NCBI GenBank assembly: GCA_963787425.1 | Contig: CAWBCV010000014.1 | Span: 1-64,000, forward strand | DNA length: 64,000 bases | Direction of reading: 5' to 3' | Source of the DNA: AP-15 sp963787425 | GTDB lineage: Bacteria; Pseudomonadota; Alphaproteobacteria; ATCC43930; CGMCC-115725 | In this document: positions 16,997 to 26,055 of the stretch, in pieces | How the letters are laid out: each line of letters begins with the position of its first letter | How positions within the stretch are numbered: position 1 is the first letter of the stretch | Translations under genes and position numbers: made by a program | The notes under the pieces: generated by a model | The model's database searches: none | Seen by the model: the letters and a program-made list of their open reading frames with translations, nothing else | What the model was told of the DNA's origin: nothing

Positions 16997-18370
16997 ATGT
17001 TAATGACCGCCTCTGCTTCGCACCACCATCGGCGCCTTGATGAAAGGCGCTCGATTGGTGTCGAGTGGCGGCAAAAGGTGCCGCTTGGAGCGCATGCGGA
17101 ATGGGCGGCGCCCGCCAATCGAGCCGATCCGCTGGATATTCTGATTGCGCAGGGCAGAGAGCGCATTCCGGAACTGCTGCCGGTGCGCTACGCACGGATG
17201 AAGACAGACCCGTTTGCCTTTCTGCGTGGTGCCGCGGCAGTCATGGCCGCCGATCTCGCTGCCAATCCGACGACCGGGTTGCGGGTGCAGTCATGTGGTG
17301 ACTGCCACCTGGCGAATTTTGGTTCTTACGCGACGCCCGAAGGTACCCCGGTCTTCGACGTCAATGATTTCGACGAGACATTGCCGGCGCCCTTCGAGTG
17401 GGATGTCAAACGACTAGCCGCTAGCCTCGTCGTCGCCGGACGCGTTGCGGCAATGCCGGATCGCGATTGCCGCCGTCTCGCTCGCATCGCAGCGAAGAGC
17501 TATCGCGAACAGCTATCTGACTTGGCCCGGCTGGCGCCACTCGACGCGTGGAACATGCGCATCGACCTTGTCGGCACCGTCGCCAACATCGACTCCCCCA
17601 AGATCCGGCGCAACCTGAGGAAGCGCCTCGCCAAGGTGCTGGCGGCCGGGCAAGAGCATTTTGGCCTCGTTGAAATGACAGGCGGGCATTGGCGTACCAA
17701 GGACAAGCCTCCGCTGGTGCGGCATCTGAGCCGGCACGAGCTCCACGCGCACAAGGCCTTCTCGTCTTATTCCCAGACCCTGCAGGAGGACCGGCGCGTA
17801 TTGCTGCAGCGCTACCATCTGCGAGACATCGCCTTCAAGGTTGTCGGGGTCGGCAGCGTCGGCACGTTCTGTGCCATTGGCCTGTTCGTGTCCGACGACG
17901 ATGCGCCACTGCTGCTGCAGATCAAGGAAGCGCAGCAATCGGTTCTCGCGCCTTATGCGGGACCTTCGGATTACGCCAATCATGGCCAACGGGTCGTCGT
18001 GGGGCAGCGCATGCTGCAGGCTGCTGCCGACGTCTTCCTCGGCTGGACTGAAAGCGCAGTGGACGAGCGGTACTTCTATGTCCGGCGGCTCAAGGATCAG
18101 AGGCTGGCCGATATCGGGGCCCGGCTCGCAGCAGCACTGCCGTTCTATGCCGGCCTCTGCGGCCGCGCCCTGGCACGCGCCCACGCGCGATCCGGCGACG
18201 CGGCGTCGCTCTCAGGATATATCGGCGACAACACCGAATTCGATAAGGCAATCGCCGAATTCGCGCGGGCATACGCAGACCAGACCGAGCAGGATTGGCG
18301 TGCTCTTCTCAACGCGATCGAATTAGGACGGATTGCCGCCGAGCCGTATGCCGCGGCTCAGCCGCCGTAG
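16997..18370 (+). CDS. DUF2252 family protein
   Basis: This 457-residue protein shows the DUF2252 hallmarks: PVRYARMKTDPFAFLRGAA near residue 65, then SCGDCHLANFGSYATPEG and VFDVNDFDETLPAPFEWD, and later VVGVGSVGTFCAIGLF and LLLQIKEAQQSVL. The HxxN and DFD pattern recalls the catalytic loop of aminoglycoside-phosphotransferase/kinase-fold proteins, so a kinase-like activity is plausible, but the substrate is unknown. It follows the Crp-type gene by six bases. Its 3' end overlaps the convergent flavin reductase by 13 bases. Confidence 0.88.
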   Translation: MLMTASASHHHRRLDERRSIGVEWRQKVPLGAHAEWAAPANRADPLDILIAQGRERIPELLPVRYARMKTDPFAFLRGAAAVMAADLAANPTTGLRVQSCGDCHLANFGSYATPEGTPVFDVNDFDETLPAPFEWDVKRLAASLVVAGRVAAMPDRDCRRLARIAAKSYREQLSDLARLAPLDAWNMRIDLVGTVANIDSPKIRRNLRKRLAKVLAAGQEHFGLVEMTGGHWRTKDKPPLVRHLSRHELHAHKAFSSYSQTLQEDRRVLLQRYHLRDIAFKVVGVGSVGTFCAIGLFVSDDDAPLLLQIKEAQQSVLAPYAGPSDYANHGQRVVVGQRMLQAAADVFLGWTESAVDERYFYVRRLKDQRLADIGARLAAALPFYAGLCGRALARAHARSGDAASLSGYIGDNTEFDKAIAEFARAYADQTEQDWRALLNAIELGRIAAEPYAAAQPP

Positions 18371-18861
18371 AAGACGTTGTCGCCGAGATCCTTCATCTCT
18401 AGGATCGCCGCGTCGGGGCGGCCTGATATCGGCTTGGGCAGATGAGCCTCGACGACTTCACCGACGACGATGTGATGATCGCCCTGCTCGACGATGCTGG
18501 TGACACGGCATTCGACCGCTGCCGGTGCGGCATCGAGGATCGGGACCCCGGTCGCGCCCTTGTGGACGGCCTGCCCGCTGAGCTTGCCATCCTCCAGCTT
18601 GGTCGGCTTGAAGAAGGTAAAGGCGGCGCCCTTCTGGTCCTTGCCGAGCATGTTAAGCGCGAACGTCTTCTGGTCCTTGATGATCTGGTAGGCGCCGGAA
18701 TCCGTCTTCACTCCGACGACCACCAGCGGCGGCGCAAAGGCAGTCTGAGTGACCCAGTTGACCGTCGCGGCAGCGACATTGCCCTTGCCGTCATCCGCGG
18801 TCAGCACATAGATCCCGTAGGGGATCATGCGCAGCACGGTCTTTTTGGCGTCCTGATCCAT
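18358..18861 (-). CDS. Flavin reductase-like domain protein
   Basis: The ATG at 18861 (MDQDAKKTVLRMIPYGIYVL) lies after a GGAG-type site. The frame extends further upstream but those residues look non-coding. The 167-residue protein has the flavin-reductase-like split barrel: IYVLTADDGKGNVAAATVNW, VTQTAFAPPLVVVGVK and FALNMLGKDQKGAAFTFF, with a C-terminal HHIVVGEVVEAHL strand. Such proteins bind FMN and supply reduced flavin or act as small oxidoreductases. It is immediately downstream of the solute-binding protein gene on the same strand (about 80 bases), so co-transcription is possible. Confidence 0.85.
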   Translation of the reverse strand: MDQDAKKTVLRMIPYGIYVLTADDGKGNVAAATVNWVTQTAFAPPLVVVGVKTDSGAYQIIKDQKTFALNMLGKDQKGAAFTFFKPTKLEDGKLSGQAVHKGATGVPILDAAPAAVECRVTSIVEQGDHHIVVGEVVEAHLPKPISGRPDAAILEMKDLGDNVFYGG

Positions 18862-18943
18862 TTCCGTTCTCCTCAATGACGAATTTACTGGACGGATAAT
18901 AGAAAAGGGCCACGCCGGCCGGCAAGCCGGTCGCAGCTCGGGC

Positions 18944-20521
18944 TCACGCCCGCCGCACGCCATAGAATTGCGGCCAGCCGTCGCGCACGTCTTGCAGGTT
19001 GGCGCGGAAGGCGGTCGGCTGGTACCACAGGCCGAGCGGCACGTAGGACGGGTTCAACCAGAACTCCTCCTGCATCCTGCGGCATATTTTCTGCCGGGCT
19101 TGCTGGTCTGACGCCTCGAACCAAGCCTCGCGCAGCGCCTCCATCTTCGGATCATGGGGCCAGCCAAACCAGGCACCGGCACCATCCGCCCGTAAGGGAA
19201 GATTGGGTCCGGGGGAGACATTCCCCATCCCGCCGAGGCTCGTGTAAAAGATGCTCCACCCGCCCTTGTCCAGCGGCTCGCGGCTGGCGCGCCGCGCGAC
19301 CACGCTGCCCCATTCGAGCAGCTGCATATCGATGTTCATCCCGATGCGCCGCAGAACATCGGTTGCGACCTGCGACATGGCATGGATGCTGGGAATCGTC
19401 GAACAGGCCAGGACGACGACCCGCTCGCCTCGGTATCCCGCAGCAAACAACTCTTTTTTCATCTCTTCGTAGTCGTCGGGCCGCCGGGTGATCTCGACCC
19501 CCACATCGCTCGCCATCGGCGTTCCCGGCACAAACAACCCGACATCGATCTTGGTGAGCCGAGCCTCCCCCCCGGCAACGGCGGCCATCACCGATTCCTG
19601 GTCGACCGCATCCAGCACGACACGGCGCACCGCCGCATTGTCGAACGGCGAGAACAATTGGTTGAAGCGCAGACAGCCCATCCTAGCGGTGCGGTCCTTG
19701 ACCGCGATCACCAGCTTGTTGTTGCGCTGGAGATGCGACAACAGGTCGATTGCCGGGTTTTCCCACCAGTCGACCTCGCCCTGGGCCAACGCTGCGGCCG
19801 CGGTCGTTGGGTCTTGCAGGTAATTCCACACCACACGCTCGATGTGCGCCACCTTGGGACCTGCGCCAAAGCTCGGTTTGCCCGGGGCCCGCGGGACATA
19901 ATCGGGGTTCCTCTCGAAGACGGCGCGCTGGCCGGGTATCCGCTCGGAGGTGACGAATTTGAACGGTCCCGAACCGACCGCTTCCTTGACCTGCTCAAAG
20001 GGATCGGTCTTGGCCAGCTGCTCCGGCATGATCGAGCAGTAGGGCTCGGCCAGGGCTTCCGGCAAAAGCGGAAACGGCTTTTTCAGGCGGAACCGGATCG
20101 TCTTGTCGGAGATTGCCGCGAGCTCGTCAGTGCGGTCCATCAGCGCCTGACCCATCGGGTAGCGCTTGGCCCACCTCGTTATCGTGGCGGCGCAATCCTG
20201 TGCCCGAACCGGGGAACCGTCGTGGAATTTCAGCCCGTCCCGCAGCTGCAGATCCCATTGCAAGCCGTCATTCTCTACCGCATGGCCCTCGACCATTTGC
20301 GGCTGAGCGTTGAACTCTGCGTCGTAGCCGTAAAGCGTATCGTAGACTGCCGCAGCAAAGTTGCGGGTAACATCCGCGGTCGTCCAAACCGGGTCGAGCG
20401 AGGCGAGGTCGGCGTGCGGCACGAAGGTAATGGTCTTCTGCGCCCCCGTGCGCCCGATTTGCGGGATGGCGAGAGCTGCCGCACCGGCAAGTGTCGATTT
20501 CAGGAAACTTCGTCGTCGCAT
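18944..20521 (-). CDS. Tat-exported ABC solute-binding protein (family 5)
   Basis: The ATG at 20521 follows GGGCGGAG and gives a Tat signal peptide (MRRRSFLKSTLAGAAALAIP). The 525-residue protein matches peptide/nickel-type solute-binding proteins: FVPHADLASLDPVWTTADVT at the mature N-terminus, VWNYLQDPTTAAAALAQGEV in the middle, and PSYVPLGLWYQPTAFR at the end. It would capture a solute in the periplasm for an ABC importer. No permease or ATPase genes lie nearby, so its transporter partner is elsewhere or it acts alone. The frame opens further upstream to 20563, but the twin-arginine start is better placed. Confidence 0.88.
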   Translation of the reverse strand: MRRRSFLKSTLAGAAALAIPQIGRTGAQKTITFVPHADLASLDPVWTTADVTRNFAAAVYDTLYGYDAEFNAQPQMVEGHAVENDGLQWDLQLRDGLKFHDGSPVRAQDCAATITRWAKRYPMGQALMDRTDELAAISDKTIRFRLKKPFPLLPEALAEPYCSIMPEQLAKTDPFEQVKEAVGSGPFKFVTSERIPGQRAVFERNPDYVPRAPGKPSFGAGPKVAHIERVVWNYLQDPTTAAAALAQGEVDWWENPAIDLLSHLQRNNKLVIAVKDRTARMGCLRFNQLFSPFDNAAVRRVVLDAVDQESVMAAVAGGEARLTKIDVGLFVPGTPMASDVGVEITRRPDDYEEMKKELFAAGYRGERVVVLACSTIPSIHAMSQVATDVLRRIGMNIDMQLLEWGSVVARRASREPLDKGGWSIFYTSLGGMGNVSPGPNLPLRADGAGAWFGWPHDPKMEALREAWFEASDQQARQKICRRMQEEFWLNPSYVPLGLWYQPTAFRANLQDVRDGWPQFYGVRRA

Positions 20522-20814
20522 TCGCAAGGCTCTCCGCCCATCGCGCGGAGCCATGTTAACCACGTTTTTGGTTAAAATTCCTAACGAGTTTGCATCAAAT
20601 GCGACCCGATCGTGCGCTCCAGCGCTGCCTCGGCTTTCGCCCGGCGATACAATTCATCAGGAAGGAAGCTGATTACAAAGTGATCCGTCCCTCACCGCCA
20701 CTTGCTTTACTCGATGATAGCTCGGCAGAGGGTCAGACACCTGCTACCGAAGGGGACTTGACCACGATGTCGCGGTGCCACACCAAGCGGCAGGGTTGAA
20801 CGAGAGGGAGTGTT

Positions 20815-21228
20815 ATGAGAGAGGTGGGCTGGCACCGTGTCGGAATCGTTCGTCCGGTGCGCATCTGGCTAACCGTAGTAATGGTCGCTATACCCGCTTA
20901 TGTAAGTGCCAAAGACGAAGACATCTATGCGTTAGGTGTTGGTGTATCAAGCTGCGGCGAGTTCCTGAGGGGCGCAGACGATGAAAGAAAGCGCCGTTCG
21001 CCGAATGCTGGATCGACCGCCATCTACGATATTAAATTTGGGTCGTTTGTATCATATGCTGACGGTTTCTTGACCGGCACCAACTACTCTGACCCGATAG
21101 AAGGCAATGTCGGCAAGAATACCGATCTAGCCAGTAGAATGGCGTGGTTGGAAAATTATTGCCGTAATCACCCGCTCGATCAATACATAAACGCTGTTAT
21201 CGAATTGAGAAAATATCTGTTACATTAG
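20815..21228 (+). CDS. Small secreted protein, Rap1a/Tai-like
   Basis: The ATG at 20815 follows GAGAGGGAG. An N-terminal hydrophobic segment (IWLTVVMVAIPAYVSA, residues 17-32) is a likely signal peptide. The mature part has one Cys near its start (GVSSCGEFLRGAD) and one near its end (WLENYCRNHPLDQYINAVIE), which could pair. The central VSYADGFLTGTNYSD segment and the Cys arrangement resemble Rap1a/Tai-type and HdeA-like helical periplasmic proteins common in alphaproteobacteria. Function is unknown. Base composition here is clearly more AT-rich than in neighbouring genes, which suggests transfer. Confidence 0.7.
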   Translation: MREVGWHRVGIVRPVRIWLTVVMVAIPAYVSAKDEDIYALGVGVSSCGEFLRGADDERKRRSPNAGSTAIYDIKFGSFVSYADGFLTGTNYSDPIEGNVGKNTDLASRMAWLENYCRNHPLDQYINAVIELRKYLLH

Positions 21229-21237
21229 GGCTGCACT

Positions 21238-21387
21238 ATGGATTTTTGGGCGACCAATCGAAAACCGATTCTTGCCAATATCAGAAAAGAAGCTGAGCAT
21301 AATTTACGCGCTGCCAGAGATGCTCAACGAAGTGACTCAAACGATCATCTTGAGCAAGATCCAAAATGGGACAGCTCGGATTTCTAA
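21238..21387 (+). CDS. Small hypothetical protein (49 aa)
   Basis: A short frame starts nine bases after the stop of the secreted protein gene (MDFWATNRKPILANIRKEAE) and ends at TAA 21387. It is highly charged, mainly helical, and has no membrane segment or known motif. The close spacing suggests co-transcription with the upstream gene. Its ribosome site is weak (GGGCTGCACT). I cannot assign a function, and it may not be translated. Confidence 0.35.
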   Translation: MDFWATNRKPILANIRKEAEHNLRAARDAQRSDSNDHLEQDPKWDSSDF

Positions 21388-21794
21388 TCCGTCTCAAACC
21401 GTTCCCAATCATGAGATTCACTTTTATCTCGGTTCGTATGAGTGGTGAGCACCCATGTCATGCCAGTGTCAGTATTCATGAGAAACGTGTGGCGTGCTGC
21501 CAGTGATGATGAGAAAAGCTGATAGTGACTCGTCGTGTCGTTAACGCAGGTTGGGCGCTTCTCGACGGGCATCGTTTCCCATGCCGCCCCTCCATCCTGC
21601 GTCTTTACCAGTTGAGAAACGTAGCCACAGATCTTGTCGAGACGAAAGGTCCATTTCGCCGCCAGATGGGATTGGACAATCTCATATCTGGCGTTAGGAG
21701 ATATTGTAGTAGTTGAGTGTGGGGGAATGGGCATTTCCTGCGCTCGAACTGGCACTGATATAATAAACAGGGGCAGGATGACGAAATGCCTCAT
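21384..21794 (-). CDS. Hypothetical secreted protein
   Basis: The ATG at 21794 begins a signal peptide (MRHFVILPLFIISVPVRAQ). A TTG at 21803, better spaced from AGGAGG, is an alternative start. The mature protein of about 117 residues contains two cysteines (KICGYVSQ and RPTCVNDT) and beta-strand-like stretches (ARYEIVQSHLAAKWTFRLDK, HTFLMNTDTGMTWVLTTH). The pattern resembles small periplasmic or inner-membrane-attached proteins that display a folded beta domain, but I know no function. It overlaps the 3' end of the upstream membrane protein gene by a few bases, so the two are likely coupled. The composition is AT-richer than the window as a whole. Confidence 0.6.
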   Translation of the reverse strand: MRHFVILPLFIISVPVRAQEMPIPPHSTTTISPNARYEIVQSHLAAKWTFRLDKICGYVSQLVKTQDGGAAWETMPVEKRPTCVNDTTSHYQLFSSSLAARHTFLMNTDTGMTWVLTTHTNRDKSESHDWERFETD

Positions 21795-22444
21795 GATGGA
21801 CAAAGGTCGATTTCCTCCTGTAGAAAGACAGCGATTTCCCCGTCAGTCAACGATTTGGCAGCTTTGCCCCTACTTCGTTTAGTTTCAATGACATTGGTAT
21901 TATCAAATAATTCCCCCACGCGTTCCCACCGTGTTGGCTCTTTCGCTTGCCATGATCCTATGTAATCTCGGGATGCTAAATAATAGCCTCTGATCCAGTG
22001 ATAAAAGTGGTGATGCGCGACTTCCGGGGTGATTTGGTCACCATGCTGATAAAATCCCAGATCTTCCAGGAAGTCCAAAACATCATCGATATCGGCTAGT
22101 TCGGGGTCCGTCCGACGCAACTTTCCCTGATTGTCCTTAAGGAGTCTGGCTGCTTTGGAACGAGCCCTTTGCATTTCCTCTCCATAAAACCTGTCATCAA
22201 ATCTGAATACCCATGTTGGGTCATAAGTTCGTCTGGCGTATTCAGCAGTTGCTTGGACCAATAACAAGACGACGGCTAATGTGCCGCCAATTATGATCCA
22301 CCAGGGGATCGAAATCACATTTGCATCGAGTGTCTTGGTTGCCGTAGCTACAGCCGCGGTTATTACTGGTGGTCCCGCAACGAGGAGTATACGGGAACCG
22401 GACGCGATAGCTCTCCGTGAACGGTGAACAAATACCGATGCCAT
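21791..22444 (-). CDS. Membrane-anchored hypothetical protein (DUF4760-like)
   Basis: The ATG at 22444 (MASVFVHRSRRA) was preferred over a TTG one codon earlier. Two hydrophobic segments occur near the N-terminus: ILLVAGPPVITAAVATA (about 20-36) and IPWWIIIGGTLAVVLLLVQA (about 47-66). The cytoplasmic remainder carries TYDPTWVFRFDDRFYGEEM, a basic helix, and LADIDDVLDFLEDLGFYQH followed by AHHHFYHWIRGYYLASRDYI. This matches the layout of DUF4760-type proteins, which are of unknown function. It forms a two-gene unit with the secreted protein gene downstream. Confidence 0.6.
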   Translation of the reverse strand: MASVFVHRSRRAIASGSRILLVAGPPVITAAVATATKTLDANVISIPWWIIIGGTLAVVLLLVQATAEYARRTYDPTWVFRFDDRFYGEEMQRARSKAARLLKDNQGKLRRTDPELADIDDVLDFLEDLGFYQHGDQITPEVAHHHFYHWIRGYYLASRDYIGSWQAKEPTRWERVGELFDNTNVIETKRSRGKAAKSLTDGEIAVFLQEEIDLCPS

Positions 22445-22775
22445 CAACCAACCAACCCAGCGGCGGCGGCGCGGAGCGAGTCCGTCCGCTGCATGGTACA
22501 GGGGTTTTTATGCAGGATCACCGGGTTGCACAAAAAGGGCGGCGAATTTGTGGGTTTTATGGGCAGAGCCGCCCTAACGCCGCAAGATTTTCCAGAATCG
22601 GACCGCCCCCCTTTCACCTCGGCTTATGCCTATCAACGCGTGGTCGTGATCGGTCGTCTCCGTCACCCGAGACCGCGTTCAACAGCCCTTCGCGGTTTTC
22701 CAAATCGGTGCTATCCATTTGATCTGCCGTGAGCGGTTTTCCACTTTTCGAGCGTCTACGGAGTTGATTTTAACT
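22445..22775. other. Intergenic region, no confident gene
   Basis: These 331 bases separate the AT-richer block from the LLM oxidoreductase gene. Open frames on the plus strand exist but lack ribosome sites and family resemblance. The region marks the right edge of the composition change and may hold an insertion boundary. Confidence 0.4.
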
Positions 22776-23843
22776 ATGCTCTTCGGCAATTTCCTATTTC
22801 CGGACTGTCGCGACGCGGCGCGCGACGGTGTGGTGATCGATGAGACCTTGCGCGAGGCGTGGCTGTCGGACGAGCTGGGTGTGGATGTAATCTGGCTCGC
22901 CGAGCATCACTTCGACGGGATCTGTGCCTATGTCGACCCGATCAGCTTCGCCGGCTCGCTGGCCACTTCGACGCGGCGCAGCAAGATCGGGTTTGCGGTC
23001 GTGCAGACGGCGCTGCATCATCCGATCCGCCTCGCCGAGCAAGTGGCGGTCCTCGACAACATCACCAAGGGGCGGCTTATCGTCGGTCTCGGCCGCGGCT
23101 CGTCCTACAACATCTACGATTACCAGGGCTTCGGCATCGACCATCACGAGGCGCAGCAGCGCCTGGAGGAGGCGGAGAAGATCCTGGTCACCGCGTGGAC
23201 CGGCGAGGCGTTCCGCCACCATGGCAAGTTCTGGCATCTCGATGTCCCGATGCTGCGGCCGAGGCCCTATACCAAGCCCCATCCGGTGCTGGTTCGCGCC
23301 GCTTCGGGCGAAGCCTCGATGCTCGAACTTGCCCGCCAGGGCCGCCCGTTTCTGATGAACGTGCAGTCGATGGCAGTGACGCGCCGGCGCGTCGACCTCT
23401 ACCGCCGGGCGATGCGCGAGGCGGGCAACGGCGAGGAGCGGATCGCGCGCGCCCTTGCGGAATGCTGGGTGTGGCGGAATGTGTTTGTCGCCGAGACCGA
23501 TGACGAAGCCGAGCGCGTCGGCGTGCCGGTGTTTCGGGCGATGGTCGAGGCGCGGGCGGCGCTCCGCAACCGCATCTTTCGCGAGACCGGCATACGCATC
23601 GCAGTGCCGGAGAGCGATCTGCCCTCCGCCCGCGCCACGGTCGAGCACGGTTTCATCCACGGGTCGCCGGCGCGGGTCGCCGAAGCGATGGCGGATATCG
23701 ACCGGCTCGGCATCGGCGGCGTCATCGCATCCTTCCGCCTCGGACCGATGCCGCATGAGACGGCGACCAGCAGTCTCAGGCTGTTCATGGAGAAAGTCGC
23801 CCCGGAAATTCGCCGCAACTCGGCCGTGCCGACGCGGAGCTAA
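22776..23843 (+). CDS. LLM-class flavin-dependent oxidoreductase
   Basis: The ATG at 22776 (MLFGNFLFPDCRDAARDG) starts the conserved part; earlier starts add unrelated residues. The protein has the luciferase-like TIM barrel pattern: DVIWLAEHHFDGICAYVDPI near residue 40, IGFAVVQTALHHPIRLAEQV, LIVGLGRGSSYNIYDYQGFG, and PHPVLVRAASGEASMLELAR. Such enzymes use reduced FMN or F420 to oxidise or hydroxylate small organic compounds. The protein is 355 residues long. It could work with the flavin-reductase-like protein near 18.4 kb, but they are not adjacent. Its stop overlaps by four bases the end of the convergent fusion gene. Confidence 0.88.
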   Translation: MLFGNFLFPDCRDAARDGVVIDETLREAWLSDELGVDVIWLAEHHFDGICAYVDPISFAGSLATSTRRSKIGFAVVQTALHHPIRLAEQVAVLDNITKGRLIVGLGRGSSYNIYDYQGFGIDHHEAQQRLEEAEKILVTAWTGEAFRHHGKFWHLDVPMLRPRPYTKPHPVLVRAASGEASMLELARQGRPFLMNVQSMAVTRRRVDLYRRAMREAGNGEERIARALAECWVWRNVFVAETDDEAERVGVPVFRAMVEARAALRNRIFRETGIRIAVPESDLPSARATVEHGFIHGSPARVAEAMADIDRLGIGGVIASFRLGPMPHETATSSLRLFMEKVAPEIRRNSAVPTRS

Positions 23844-25918
23844 CCCGCCAGAATCCGCGGCCTCTCGGTGTTGCCCTCGCCCTGGAGATGCGGCGCCCGG
23901 GCGCCGAGGAGGCGCGCTTCGAGGATGGCGACGAGATCCTGATGCATTTGAAAATACTGAGGGCCGGGCGGCGCGGCAGCCGCCAGAGGTTCGGGCATTC
24001 TGCCGCCGACGATCGATGCGACGACATCGCCGAGCAGCGCCAGCTGAGCACGGTCGATGGCGTCGCGAAGTCCTGCAACCGAGCCGCATCCCGCGATGTC
24101 CACCTCCCGCGTCGCCAGGATCGGGCCGGTATCGATGCCCGTGTCGATCAGATGAACCGTGCAGCCGACCGGCGCTCCTTCGAGCGCCGCCCATTCGGCA
24201 ACATTCATCCCGCGATAGGCTGGCAGCAGGCCCATATGGGCGTTGAGGACGCCGAGCCGAAAGGCTTCGATCAGCGGCAGGCGCAACAGGCCGGCGCCAG
24301 CGTGAATACCGAGGTCTGGGCGGAGAGCTTTGATCTGCGCGACGGCATCGGCGCTGTCCAGCGGGCCGGTTTCGAGAACCGCGACGCCGTGCGATCGGCA
24401 ATAGGCCGGCACGTCGACCGGCGGCACGTCCTGCGCCGCTGGTTCTGCTGCGCGATCGTTTGCCGCTCTAAACCGGGTAGCGATCCAGCTCAGCCCTTCA
24501 TTCCGTAAGCGGCGGCCTAGCCTGGCCGCTGCCGTTTCCGCCGCCGCATTCTCCACGACCACGGTCAGATTACCGATGTCCCGCTGGTCCCATGCGCTCA
24601 GCATCTGCGGGACCTTTTGCGAGCGGATGGTCGTCAGCATCACGGTGTTGAGGCGACGCGTCGGAACTGATGCAGATCCCGGCAGAATCGGGCCTCTTGG
24701 GTTTCCCGCAGCGGCAGGCCTCGCCGTCTCGATCTGCAATTGTGCCAATACGCGCTGCTTTTCGAGCAATGCGTCGATGAAGTATTTCGCCGCCCAGTTC
24801 GGCACGGCACCTTCGATATAGGACCCGTGGACCGGATCGGAACCGGGTATGCCGCCGAACAGGCCGGGATTTGGATTGCGCATGGGCTGGGCGAGTTTGA
24901 CCAGGTCGATCGCCTTCAATGCCGCATTGACCAGCCGCATATTGCGCGAGAGGCCATGCAAGCGAAACCAGATCAGCGCCATCTGGCAATTGCCGGTGAG
25001 GCATGCATAGCGGCCGCGCCCGCGCCAGTCGCCGCCGACCAGTCCGGGCAGAAACCGCGACAGCTCCAAGCGGCGCGCTAGCCGCCCGGCCGCTGCAGCC
25101 ACCGCGGTAATACTGTCGCTGTGACCCAACGTTTCGGCAGTCGATAAAATACCCGCGAGCGTGTAGGCTATCGTGTGCGTAAATGCCTCGTCGGTCTGGT
25201 GTTGTTCCTCGTCGAAGCCGGCGAGAGCAATCCAGTCGTTGGGTCTGCGGTGGGCGAGAGTCCAGTCGAGATGCCGGCTGGCCGCCGCCAATGCCCCGCG
25301 ATCGGCGGCGTAATCGCCCCACTCGGCGAGCCGGCATGCCAGATAGGCCGAATAAGTGCTGGCGCGATCCTCGTAAGCATAACGGCGGAACGCCCCGTCC
25401 GGGTCCTGCAAACCCAATAGCCACTGCACCGCGCGCTCGGCGGCAATCCGCACCTCCTCGTAGCCCGTCTCGCGATGCCATGCCGTCAGTCCATGCAGTA
25501 TCTGAGCGGTGTTGAAGACCGACGGGGTTTCCCGGTTGTCGGCGATTTCGAGCCCCGGAAAACCGCCTTCCGGCAATTGCACGGACAACAGGAATTGCAC
25601 TGCCCGTTCGGCGCGTTGCCGGAAGCCGGCTTGCGGCAGAGCTCGGCTCAAGGCGAGGAAGGTCGGTACTATGTAGCCGGTGGTTTCCGGATACGAGGAG
25701 GTCCATCCGCGGCCGAGCTGATAGCGGCCGGCGACGCCGCCGTCCGCCTGTAAATCCTGTGCCGCCGCAAGCCACTGCGCCGCCGCGCGCAGGTGATCTT
25801 CGTCGGTAAGCCCGCGCCGCACATTGCGCTCGTGATCGAACGACTGGCTCAGCAGAAATGCCGGATGCCCGCTCACCCAGGCGCGGTAACGCACGGCACG
25901 TTTCAGTTCCACCAGCAT
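23840..25918 (-). CDS. Fusion: prenyltransferase-like alpha/alpha domain plus formyltransferase
   Basis: The first 400 or so residues are tandem helical hairpins of the terpene-cyclase/prenyltransferase toroid: AAAQWLAAAQDLQADGGVAG, GWTSSYPETTGYIVPTFLAL, AVQFLLSVQLPEGGFPGLEI and AVQWLLGLQDPDGAFRRYAY. The Q.P.GGF/QDPDGAF repeats resemble the QW-type motif. From about residue 430 a formyltransferase domain follows, with GVLNAHMGLLPAYRGMNVAE (Asn and His of the catalytic triad) and VHLIDTGIDTGPILATREVD (Asp). Together this suggests an enzyme that formylates an amino sugar or amine, with the N-terminal toroid acting on a sugar chain or carrier. There is no signal peptide. It faces the amidohydrolase gene across 137 bases. 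Confidence 0.8.
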   Translation of the reverse strand: MLVELKRAVRYRAWVSGHPAFLLSQSFDHERNVRRGLTDEDHLRAAAQWLAAAQDLQADGGVAGRYQLGRGWTSSYPETTGYIVPTFLALSRALPQAGFRQRAERAVQFLLSVQLPEGGFPGLEIADNRETPSVFNTAQILHGLTAWHRETGYEEVRIAAERAVQWLLGLQDPDGAFRRYAYEDRASTYSAYLACRLAEWGDYAADRGALAAASRHLDWTLAHRRPNDWIALAGFDEEQHQTDEAFTHTIAYTLAGILSTAETLGHSDSITAVAAAAGRLARRLELSRFLPGLVGGDWRGRGRYACLTGNCQMALIWFRLHGLSRNMRLVNAALKAIDLVKLAQPMRNPNPGLFGGIPGSDPVHGSYIEGAVPNWAAKYFIDALLEKQRVLAQLQIETARPAAAGNPRGPILPGSASVPTRRLNTVMLTTIRSQKVPQMLSAWDQRDIGNLTVVVENAAAETAAARLGRRLRNEGLSWIATRFRAANDRAAEPAAQDVPPVDVPAYCRSHGVAVLETGPLDSADAVAQIKALRPDLGIHAGAGLLRLPLIEAFRLGVLNAHMGLLPAYRGMNVAEWAALEGAPVGCTVHLIDTGIDTGPILATREVDIAGCGSVAGLRDAIDRAQLALLGDVVASIVGGRMPEPLAAAAPPGPQYFQMHQDLVAILEARLLGARAPHLQGEGNTERPRILAG

Positions 25919-26055
25919 GGGCCAGCCGATTGCAACAACAGACGGTACGCGATAGGAACAGACCCGGCCATCGCTTGTCGAGCACGGCTTACCATCACTA
26001 GAGTCAACGGACCGTTAGCACGGCTCGGCAAAGTGACCAGGAGGAGGACAGCGCC

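Noticed and set aside
22424..22732. Possible 102-residue gene upstream of the LLM oxidoreductase
   Set aside because: There is no ribosome site or recognised motif, and an overlapping alternative frame is equally open; the region is treated as intergenic.
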